Below, one piece after another: positions 6,272 through 12,387 of a stretch of DNA of 12,387 nt. Origin of the DNA: an uncultured Acinetobacter sp. (GTDB lineage: Bacteria > Pseudomonadota > Gammaproteobacteria > Pseudomonadales > Moraxellaceae). The translations under genes and the position numbers were made by a program. Where the stretch lies: the NCBI GenBank assembly GCA_900771065.1, contig CAAGMP010000240.1, positions 1-12,387 of the forward strand, read 5' to 3'. The notes below the pieces were generated by a model. It ran no database searches. It worked only from the letters and a program-made list of their open reading frames with translations, and had not been told where the DNA came from. Each line of letters opens with the position of its first letter. Position 1 is the stretch's first letter.

Positions 6272-7081
6272 TTATTTTATTGGCAATAATTGCCAATTTC
6301 CATGCTCATCACGTTGTCCTAAAATTTTCATGACTAAAACTAAACTTAATAATAATAATAAATACCAAGACCCTAATTTACCCCAACCAACCATATGCCA
6401 AGCTTCTATTTGAGTCGGATATAACCAAATTTTATAAAATGTACTGATATTTTCCGCAATCCAAATGAGAAAAGCCAATACAAGTAAAATAGGTAATAAA
6501 GGGAGATTCAGACGATAATGGTTTAATTTTAAATTAATTCTAGTTTTCCAAAAGAGTATAACACTCCAAGCAAATAAAATATAACGAATATCAAGTATAA
6601 AGAATTTGCTCATAAAATTGACATAAGAAAGTCCTGCTAAGGTCATCATGTGAGAAAAAGTAGGTAATTTTTCAAATGAAACTTGATATAAACGCAATGC
6701 TCGCGCAAAACAACTGCCCACAGCCGAATACATAAACCCTGCAAACAAAGGCACTGTCATAATTTTAAAAACAGCAGGCTGAGGATAATACCAAGATGCA
6801 ATTTTAGGATGAGTTAAAAAAATTTCCATGATCATCGCTAAAATATGAAATAAAGCAATGACTTTAGCTTCAGACCAAGATTCTAACTTTAAGTACAACA
6901 AACACACTTGAATACTTATTGCATAAAAAAATAAATAATCGTAACGGTAAAAACCATAATAAGCATGCTCACCCATAGGTGCAGTAACCGCAAAAGCGAT
7001 GAGCAATAAAATACCAAATAAGGCAGCCGAAACTGCCTTATAAGAAAATTCAAAACACGATTTTAAAATCAGTAATGGCAT
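6272..7081 (-). CDS. DUF817-family integral membrane protein
   Basis: This 269-residue protein is mostly hydrophobic, with about seven to eight probable membrane segments (roughly 17-33, 48-64, 74-90, 108-124, 144-158, 165-178, 194-210 and 236-252). I recognise the DUF817 (YoaT-like) pattern: THPKIASWYYP (90-100), VPLFAGFMYSAVGS (110-123), a YVNF near 153-156, FLIWIAENISTFYKIWLYP (204-222), and KLGSWYLLLLLSLVLV (235-250). The conserved Trp-Ile-Ala-Glu-Asn and Tyr-Pro residues are polar groups inside or beside membrane segments. No function is established for the family to my knowledge. It starts 32 nt after the hemE stop with only a weak ribosome binding site, so it may be cotranscribed with hemE. 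No strong terminator follows it. Confidence 0.85.
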   Translation of the reverse strand: MPLLILKSCFEFSYKAVSAALFGILLLIAFAVTAPMGEHAYYGFYRYDYLFFYAISIQVCLLYLKLESWSEAKVIALFHILAMIMEIFLTHPKIASWYYPQPAVFKIMTVPLFAGFMYSAVGSCFARALRLYQVSFEKLPTFSHMMTLAGLSYVNFMSKFFILDIRYILFAWSVILFWKTRINLKLNHYRLNLPLLPILLVLAFLIWIAENISTFYKIWLYPTQIEAWHMVGWGKLGSWYLLLLLSLVLVMKILGQRDEHGNWQLLPIK

Positions 7082-7113
7082 GCTTGTTAAGTATTATTTA
7101 ATCATGCGCGAGA

Positions 7114-8184
7114 TTATAAATATTTTTGACTGTAATGATGCACTGTATCAATAAATATTTTTGGATGATCTGGATTGACCCACTGGGTAATACCATGTCC
7201 TAAATTGGCAACATAACGTGTTTTTTCACCATTTGCATAGGCATCATCTAACATGGCTTGTGTCGCTTGAACAATTGTGTCTGAAGAACCATACAAAGTC
7301 GCTGGATCTAAATTACCTTGCAATGCAACACGTCCATTGACGATTTGACGCGCTTGTTTTAAAGAGGTTGTCCAGTCCAAACCTAAAGCATCTGCACCTG
7401 TAGCAACCATCGGTTCAAGCCATTGTCCGCCCCCTTTGGTAAATAAAATCACAGGGACTTTGCGACCCTCTTTTTCACGCTGTAAACCTGCAACGATTTT
7501 TTGCATATAATGCAATGAAAATGCTAAATATTCGCGATGTGCTAAAGCCCCACCCCAACTATCAAAAATTTGTACAGCTTGTGCACCTGCATCAATTTGC
7601 GCATTTAAATATTCAGTGACAGCATCGGCTAAACGATCAAGCAAAGCATGCAAAACTTCAGGTCGGGCATACATCATTTGTTTAATAAAACGAAATTCTT
7701 TACTTGAGCCCCCTTCAACCATATAAGTCGCTAAAGTCCAAGGACTGCCCGAAAAACCAATTAAAGGCACTTGACCCCCTAATGCTGAACGAATAGTCGA
7801 TACCGCATTCATCACATAAGATAAATCTGATTTGGCATTAAATGAAGATAAATTGGTAACATCTTGTTCAGTACGAACCGTTTTACGGAATTTTGGACCT
7901 TCACCCACTTCAAAATATAAACCTAAACCCAATGCATCAGGGACAGTTAAAATATCTGAAAATAAAATTGCAGCATCGAGTTCATAACGACGTAAAGGCT
8001 GCAAAGTCACTTCACAAGCAAATTCAGTATTTTTGCATAAAGCCAAAAAATCTCCTGCTTGAGCGCGTGTGGCACGATATTCAGGTAAATAACGACCTGC
8101 TTGTCGCATCATCCATACTGGTGTGGTATCAACGGGTTCACCTAATAACGCACGCAAAAAGCGATCATTTTTTAAGGTCGTCAT
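7114..8184 (-). CDS. hemE: Uroporphyrinogen decarboxylase HemE
   Basis: HemE removes four acetate carboxyl groups from uroporphyrinogen III to give coproporphyrinogen III in heme synthesis, as a cytoplasmic enzyme needing no cofactor. The 356-residue length is standard. The first family signature PVWMMRQAGRYLPEYR (22-37) carries substrate-binding Arg27 and Arg31. Asp77 in LFSDIL is the key pyrrole-binding acid. The second signature GFSGSPWTLATYMVEGG (143-159) carries Tyr154, and His330 lies in NLGHGI. All match the active-site set known from human UROD. TAGGA (8191-8195) is well placed before the ATG. The ldt gene is divergent across 189 bp, and the DUF817 gene follows on the same strand. Confidence 0.97.
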   Translation of the reverse strand: MTTLKNDRFLRALLGEPVDTTPVWMMRQAGRYLPEYRATRAQAGDFLALCKNTEFACEVTLQPLRRYELDAAILFSDILTVPDALGLGLYFEVGEGPKFRKTVRTEQDVTNLSSFNAKSDLSYVMNAVSTIRSALGGQVPLIGFSGSPWTLATYMVEGGSSKEFRFIKQMMYARPEVLHALLDRLADAVTEYLNAQIDAGAQAVQIFDSWGGALAHREYLAFSLHYMQKIVAGLQREKEGRKVPVILFTKGGGQWLEPMVATGADALGLDWTTSLKQARQIVNGRVALQGNLDPATLYGSSDTIVQATQAMLDDAYANGEKTRYVANLGHGITQWVNPDHPKIFIDTVHHYSQKYL

Positions 8185-8373
8185 GAATTTTCCTAATTTT
8201 TATGCTTAAAACACATCATATCAAAAGGTTAAAACTTTCATAGTCCCTTTAAAATCAAAATGCCATTTCAATTGTTGATATTTACACAAAAGAATTACTG
8301 CATCATGGTCGCTTTTCTGTAATACTTAGAACAATTTTGATTTTTTTGTGAATCATTTCATAAGGTAAAATAC
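8185..8373. promoter_or_regulatory. Divergent intergenic region between hemE and the L,D-transpeptidase gene
   Basis: This 189-bp AT-rich region must hold promoters in both directions, but none is clear. Leftward for hemE, a TATGAT (minus strand, about 8215-8220) could be a -10, with only a poor -35. Rightward, a TG-T-AATACT at 8318-8326 is a weak extended -10 candidate. The ldt ribosome binding site is AAGG at 8362-8365, 8 nt before the ATG. I see no strong inverted repeat or riboswitch. Confidence 0.4.
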
Positions 8374-9729
8374 ATGTTTGTCCGCACATTACTCGCAACG
8401 AGTTTAAGCTGCATTTTAACTGGTACTGCATTTGCTGGTACAACGGCTGAGCAACCGTTAAATCCAATTCAAATTAAAAGTCCAGTTAATACTGCTCCTG
8501 CTTCAGAAGTAAACGTAAATACCACTTTAACTGCACAAGAACAGCAAGATCTCAATGCAGCGTCAAAAACGTTAGAAAATTTACAAAAAACTGAAGATCA
8601 AACCGCAGCTGAAGGACAAACTCAAGTTACTTCAGAACCTGTTGCAGATAAAGTAAAAACCACAACCACTCCTGCAAAAACAACTCCAAGCACGGCAACT
8701 CCTCCTGCGAAAACAACAGCAGGCACAACAACAGCTCCAGTCAAAACCACGACAACACCAACAACCAATACCACAGAAGCTCCTGTTACCACCACAACAA
8801 CTCAAGCTCCAAGTAACTCAGCTAAAGCAGATTGGTCGTTGAACAACTTAAATAATGTAAACTGGTATGAAAATATTGGTGCAGGTCAATTCCCTGTATA
8901 TGCACGCGCGCATGTCATGTTAAACAATGCACATGCTTCTCCGGGTGCAATTGATGGCTCAAGTGGTAAAAATACATTAAAAGCAATTGCTTCATTCCAA
9001 CAAATGAATGGCATTAAACCAACAGGGATTTTAACCAAAGAAACTTGGGATGCTTTAGTGGCAAATCAAGCAGGAAAGCCCGCTTTTGTTGAATATACAA
9101 TTACCGATAGCGACGTAAAAGGTCCTTATGCAAAATCAATTCCGCGTGATTATGCATTGCAAGCCAAAATGCCAGGATTGTATTACACACGCATCACCGA
9201 AATGTTAGGTGAAAAATTCCATATGGATGAAGATTTTCTCAAGAAAATTAATCCTAATGCAAAATTCAAAGCAGGTGAAAAAATTATTGTCACCAATGTG
9301 CGTAACAACTTACCTGAAGATATTCATTTAATTGTGGCACATAAAGGCGCAAAACAACTGTATTTGTTTAACAGCAAAAATCAAATGGTAGGTTCATTCC
9401 CTGCTTCAATTGGTAGCAGTGACACGCCATCACCAACAGGAACTTATAAAATTACAGGCGTGACACGTAATCCGTGGTATAGCTATTCGCCAAGTAACTT
9501 CGTACAAGGTAAAAACTTAAAACCATTATCTTTACCACCAGGTCCCAATGGTCCTGTTGGCAATATTTGGATTGGTTTAAATAAACGCTCATTTGGTTTA
9601 CATGGCACACCAAACCCATCTATGATTTCAAAATCGTTTTCACATGGTTGCGTGCGTTTAACAAACTGGGATGCTAATGACTTAGGTAGCAAAGTTAAAG
9701 CAGGCGTAACCGTTAAATTCCTCGAATAA
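8374..9729 (+). CDS. Periplasmic L,D-transpeptidase (YkuD) with peptidoglycan-binding domain
   Basis: This 451-residue enzyme is predicted to form or exchange L,D-linkages in peptidoglycan, or to attach proteins to it. The signal peptide is cleaved after AFA (19-21). Residues 22-95 are polar, and 96-146 form a Thr/Pro/Lys-rich linker. A PG_binding_1-like domain spans about 163-230, with TLKAIASFQQMNGI and GILTKETWDAL. A LysM-like stretch lies at about 270-307 (INPNAKFKAGEKIIV). The YkuD domain runs from 317 to 450: SPTGTYKI (353-360), His410 in LHGTP, and SHGCVRLTNWDA with catalytic Cys426. All active-site residues are present, so it should be active. Acinetobacter baumannii has several such enzymes (for example LdtJ and LdtK); I cannot say which one this corresponds to. 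It appears monocistronic, bounded by a divergent promoter region and a hairpin. Confidence 0.93.
   Translation: MFVRTLLATSLSCILTGTAFAGTTAEQPLNPIQIKSPVNTAPASEVNVNTTLTAQEQQDLNAASKTLENLQKTEDQTAAEGQTQVTSEPVADKVKTTTTPAKTTPSTATPPAKTTAGTTTAPVKTTTTPTTNTTEAPVTTTTTQAPSNSAKADWSLNNLNNVNWYENIGAGQFPVYARAHVMLNNAHASPGAIDGSSGKNTLKAIASFQQMNGIKPTGILTKETWDALVANQAGKPAFVEYTITDSDVKGPYAKSIPRDYALQAKMPGLYYTRITEMLGEKFHMDEDFLKKINPNAKFKAGEKIIVTNVRNNLPEDIHLIVAHKGAKQLYLFNSKNQMVGSFPASIGSSDTPSPTGTYKITGVTRNPWYSYSPSNFVQGKNLKPLSLPPGPNGPVGNIWIGLNKRSFGLHGTPNPSMISKSFSHGCVRLTNWDANDLGSKVKAGVTVKFLE
8659..8811 (+). repeat. Low-complexity Thr/Pro linker-coding repeat within the ldt gene
   Basis: About 50 codons are nearly all Thr, Pro, Ala and Lys. 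They form degenerate units such as PAKTT, PPAKTT, APVKTTTT and APVTTTTT, with runs of ACA/ACC codons. The repeats are codon-phased, so slippage would change linker length in whole residues. It probably spans the distance from the anchoring region to the peptidoglycan, and its length may vary between strains. Confidence 0.75.
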
Positions 9730-9741
9730 TCATTTTAAAGT

Positions 9742-9771
9742 GCAAAATCGAATCTGCGGATTCGATTTTGC
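9742..9771. terminator. 13-bp perfect hairpin between convergent genes, likely bidirectional terminator
   Basis: GCAAAATCGAATC (9742-9754) pairs perfectly with GATTCGATTTTGC (9759-9771) across a TGCG loop. It lies 12 bp past the ldt stop and 6 bp before the permease stop. No long T-run follows on either strand, though the stem carries A4/T4 tracts near its ends. A terminator for both convergent genes is the simplest reading. Confidence 0.65.
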
Positions 9772-9777
9772 TTACAA

Positions 9778-12225
9778 TTAATTCATTTCTCGCAAACTTT
9801 GTAATGGCGGAATATCGGTTAAATAAATTAAACGATAACGACCAATTAATGCACAAATGATCATCATAGCAAGTGGTAATATCAACCAAATTTGCCAATG
9901 TAATTGAATTGCCAAATTCATTTTATAACACGCAATTGCACTGACAATTTCAGCAAAGAAACAAGCGACAAAGCCTGCTAAAAAACCAATAAAACCAATT
10001 TCTTGCATCAACAAAGATTGCATTTTCTTTTTCGATGCACCAAATGAACGTAATAAAGCAACTTCTTTTTTTCGCTCATCCATCAACAAGTTTAAACACG
10101 CGAATAAAACTAAAACACCCGAAATACCCACAATAAAAGAAAGTAAGCTAATAACTTGACTTAATACACTCACGAGCCGTTTAACTTCATCTAAAATTAA
10201 ACCAATATCAATAAAAACTGTATTAGCAAAGGAGCGAATTAATTCAGTCAGTTTTGCCTGATCTTGTGGTGGAACATAAAAACTGCCTAAATAACTGCCC
10301 GCATTTTCATCCATTGTATTTGGTGAAAAAATGAAGAAAAAATTTGGACTAAAACTTTCCCATTCCACCGTTCTTAAGTTAATGACTTTGGCTTGAATTT
10401 GTCCTTCAGGCAAAGTAAAAGTTAACAGATCGCCAACTTGAATACCCAATTCCTGTGCGGTTTTTTGCTCAACTGAAACTTGGTTAATCGCAGTAAATTG
10501 AGTAGCTCCTTGCACAATTTGGTTGTCTTTTGGAAATTGATTCGTTTGAGTTAAATTTAATTCTCGACGTAAAGATCGATTGGTTTGAATTAAATTCATT
10601 GCAAAAGGTTGATTATTTTTTGCGACCAAACGCCCACGAATATTTGGATATAATGGTGTACTTTTCCAATGATTTTTTTCGATTTGTGCCTGAAAATTTT
10701 GCACATCAAAAGGAGGTAAACCATACACAAATTGATTAGGTGTTTGTGCAGGCAATTGCTGTTGCCAGCGTGTCAATAAATCGGTTCTTAAAACGAATAA
10801 AACAGCAATTAAACTTAAACCCAACGCCAATGCAGTGACTTGAAAAGCCGTTTGATGCGGTATACGAACATAAATTGAAAATCGATTTTTCAGGCGTTGA
10901 ATGGCTTTTAACATGAACCAAACCAAACTATATAAAACTGCACTTAAAAGTAAAATAGCAGCAATAATTAATAAAGTCAGTGTCCAATTTTGCGTTAAAA
11001 TGACACTAAATAAAATCAGACTGATTGCACCACTGATTACAATCCAGCTGATCGATTGAACTGATTTTTTTTGTTGACGAATCACTTGAATTGGAGCGGT
11101 ATTTAACAACTGCAATAAACTCGGTGCGACAAAACCAATTAATACAATCATGCTAGTGAACATGGCTGTGGGCAGTGGTCCAAGTAACATTGCAGTCACT
11201 GAAAACTGTAAATTTAAATAAGGAACAAATTGCAGCATTAACTGTAATAAACCATAACCTAATGCTAGACCAATGAAAGCACCAAAAAATATAGCTAGCA
11301 AAGCAACGACTAAAAATAAAGTTGAATAAGCAACTAAAATTTGTGATTTTTTTGCGCCAATACAACGTAATAAAGCAATATGATCTTGGTTTTGATAAAC
11401 AAAACGTTGTGCCGTTAATGCAATCGCAATCCCACACAATAAGATGGTTAAAATATTCGCCAATTGCAAAAATATATCTAAATTTTGCATTGGTTTCATT
11501 AAACGCGTATTGCCTTCACTGGCATTGATAATTTTTAAATTCGTATTTTTTTCAGCAAGTTGCTGATTATTTAATTTTAATTCTTGTTCAAAAATTTTAA
11601 TCTTTTCCAAACCACCTGCCAATAATAAACGGTACTCAATGCGACTACCAACTTGAATTGCATTAGTTTTAGCTACATCTGATTGGGAAATGATCACGGT
11701 TGGTGAAAAACCTGCAAAACCTGTTTCCTGATTAGAATCTTTTTCAATTAATCCTGTGAACTTAAATTTTGCATCCGCAATACCCACCTCATCGCCTAAT
11801 TTGACCTTTAATAAATCGGCAGCTCGAGGACTTAACCAAACTTCACCTGTTTGTATTTTTTTTTGCTGGGGTACAATTTGTAGTTCACCACGCAAAGGAA
11901 AATGTTGATCAATTGCTTTAACATTAACCATAACAAATTGGTCTTGTGTATGTGCCATTGAGCTAAATACCGTCGCTTGGCTGTATTCAAAACCATTTAA
12001 AATTGCTTGATTTTTCAATTGATCATCAATTGGATTTTGGTCAGAAACCAATAAATCACCAGCCAACATTTGAGCGGCTTGTAAAGCAACTGCATCATTA
12101 ATTTGTTGATTACTAAACTTTAATGCCGTGGTTGCGCTAATTGCTAAAATCATTGCAATTAAGAGCAAATAAATACCATGTGCTTGGAAACTTTGTTTAA
12201 ATAAGGGCGGAAATAACGCATTCAT
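9778..12225 (-). CDS. FtsX/YbbP-type ABC transporter permease
   Basis: This 815-residue inner-membrane protein has the YbbP layout. There is a first membrane segment (16-36), then a large periplasmic domain (about 40-248). A first FtsX module (about 250-380) carries the coupling helix ALLRCIGAKK (284-293). Central segments lie at about 393-440 and 458-480, followed by a second periplasmic domain (about 485-680). A second FtsX module (about 686-800) carries ERKKEVALLRSFGASKKK (717-734). The stretch RTVEWESFSPNFFFIF (618-633) is typical of YbbP-like permeases. E. coli YbbP is similar in size (about 804). With the ATPase encoded just upstream it should form an exporter or mechanotransmitting complex; the substrate is unknown. 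The frame opens earlier, at TTG 12249, but ATG 12225 is chosen because AAGGA lies 7 nt before it and the ATPase stop lies 1 nt before it. Confidence 0.9.
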   Translation of the reverse strand: MNALFPPLFKQSFQAHGIYLLLIAMILAISATTALKFSNQQINDAVALQAAQMLAGDLLVSDQNPIDDQLKNQAILNGFEYSQATVFSSMAHTQDQFVMVNVKAIDQHFPLRGELQIVPQQKKIQTGEVWLSPRAADLLKVKLGDEVGIADAKFKFTGLIEKDSNQETGFAGFSPTVIISQSDVAKTNAIQVGSRIEYRLLLAGGLEKIKIFEQELKLNNQQLAEKNTNLKIINASEGNTRLMKPMQNLDIFLQLANILTILLCGIAIALTAQRFVYQNQDHIALLRCIGAKKSQILVAYSTLFLVVALLAIFFGAFIGLALGYGLLQLMLQFVPYLNLQFSVTAMLLGPLPTAMFTSMIVLIGFVAPSLLQLLNTAPIQVIRQQKKSVQSISWIVISGAISLILFSVILTQNWTLTLLIIAAILLLSAVLYSLVWFMLKAIQRLKNRFSIYVRIPHQTAFQVTALALGLSLIAVLFVLRTDLLTRWQQQLPAQTPNQFVYGLPPFDVQNFQAQIEKNHWKSTPLYPNIRGRLVAKNNQPFAMNLIQTNRSLRRELNLTQTNQFPKDNQIVQGATQFTAINQVSVEQKTAQELGIQVGDLLTFTLPEGQIQAKVINLRTVEWESFSPNFFFIFSPNTMDENAGSYLGSFYVPPQDQAKLTELIRSFANTVFIDIGLILDEVKRLVSVLSQVISLLSFIVGISGVLVLFACLNLLMDERKKEVALLRSFGASKKKMQSLLMQEIGFIGFLAGFVACFFAEIVSAIACYKMNLAIQLHWQIWLILPLAMMIICALIGRYRLIYLTDIPPLQSLREMN

Positions 12226-12226
12226 T

Positions 12227-12387
12227 TTAGCTTCCTTTTCCATGTTCAATAAGCTGACCTTGAATCAATTCGAAATGTCGTTGACATTGTAAAGCCAGTT
12301 TCGGATCGTGTGTCACTAAAACTAAAGTTGTTCCAAATTCTTGATTTAAATCAAAAAGTAAACTTTCAATTTCTTTTGCTGTTTCAC
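12227..12387 (-). CDS. ABC transporter ATP-binding protein, C-terminal fragment (YbbA/LolD type), cut by window edge
   Basis: Only the last 52 residues are visible, running off the right edge; the first complete codon ends at 12385. The fragment starts ETAKEIESLL, the helix after the D-loop, followed by TTLVLVTHDPKLALQC with the switch His (THD), then a short tail ending in IQGQLIEHGKGS. This is the end of a MacB/LolD/YbbA-like nucleotide-binding domain. The Walker A, Q-loop, signature and Walker B motifs lie outside. The stop lies 1 nt before the permease ATG, and the permease ribosome binding site is inside this gene, so the two are translationally coupled partners. Confidence 0.88.
   Translation of the reverse strand, partial: ETAKEIESLLFDLNQEFGTTLVLVTHDPKLALQCQRHFELIQGQLIEHGKGS
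12233..12237 (-). promoter_or_regulatory. Ribosome binding site deciding the permease start
   Basis: AAGGA on the minus strand lies inside the last codons of the ATPase gene, 7 nt before ATG 12225. It supports this start over TTG 12249 and ATG 12243. Confidence 0.8.

Noticed and set aside
7893..8186. 97-codon open frame on the plus strand opposite the start of hemE
   Set aside because: It is antisense to a fully supported hemE with all active-site motifs. It has no recognisable domain and no good ribosome binding site, so it is a shadow frame.
11153..11437. 94-codon minus-strand frame inside the permease gene
   Set aside because: It is Cys/Trp/Phe-rich nonsense composition in a shifted frame of the FtsX permease, typical of a shadow.

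Overview
The window looks like chromosomal DNA of an Acinetobacter-type gammaproteobacterium (Moraxellaceae). The evidence is low overall GC, a trpG-trpD-trpC cluster detached from trpE (the arrangement known in Acinetobacter), and the general character of the housekeeping genes. This is judged from protein motifs and gene order, not from a database search. Most of the window is ordinary core metabolism and envelope biology. The only clearly accessory-looking gene is at the left edge.

Positions 1-1002 hold an AT-rich leader of about 270 bp with no supportable gene, then a very AT-rich orphan gene (274-957, about 29% GC by hand count, against about 42% in part of trpG) closed by a Rho-independent terminator. 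Its protein carries a Lys/Asp signature that faintly resembles helix-hairpin-helix DNA glycosylases, but its function is not established.

Positions 1101-5309 are a rightward gene train: trpG, trpD and trpC (anthranilate to indole-3-glycerol phosphate), an Smr-domain nuclease gene, folE (GTP cyclohydrolase I) and a small cupin gene. It ends at a strong hairpin terminator. folE has its own candidate extended -10 promoter, which overlaps a 9-bp inverted repeat. There is no convincing terminator between smr and folE, so readthrough from the trp side is possible. TrpG is likely to serve both anthranilate and p-aminobenzoate synthesis, as known in Acinetobacter, which gives a loose folate link with folE.

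Positions 5312-8184 run leftward: hemE (uroporphyrinogen decarboxylase), a DUF817-type membrane protein, and two small exported proteins of unknown role with back-to-back reading frames. A 189-bp intergenic region separates hemE from a divergent, rightward L,D-transpeptidase gene (8374-9729). That enzyme has a signal peptide, a Thr/Pro-rich linker, a peptidoglycan-binding domain, a LysM-like stretch and a YkuD catalytic domain.

Positions 9778-12387 run leftward and encode an ABC exporter: the C-terminal end of an ATPase (cut by the window edge) followed after 1 nt by a large FtsX/YbbP-type permease. A 13-bp perfect hairpin lies between the convergent transpeptidase and permease genes. Several starts were moved inward from the longest reading frame because a better-placed ribosome binding site or ATG supports the shorter form (orphan gene, trpC, folE, cupin, 138-aa exported protein, permease). 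I found no tRNA, rRNA, CRISPR array, insertion sequence or clear novel multigene system.
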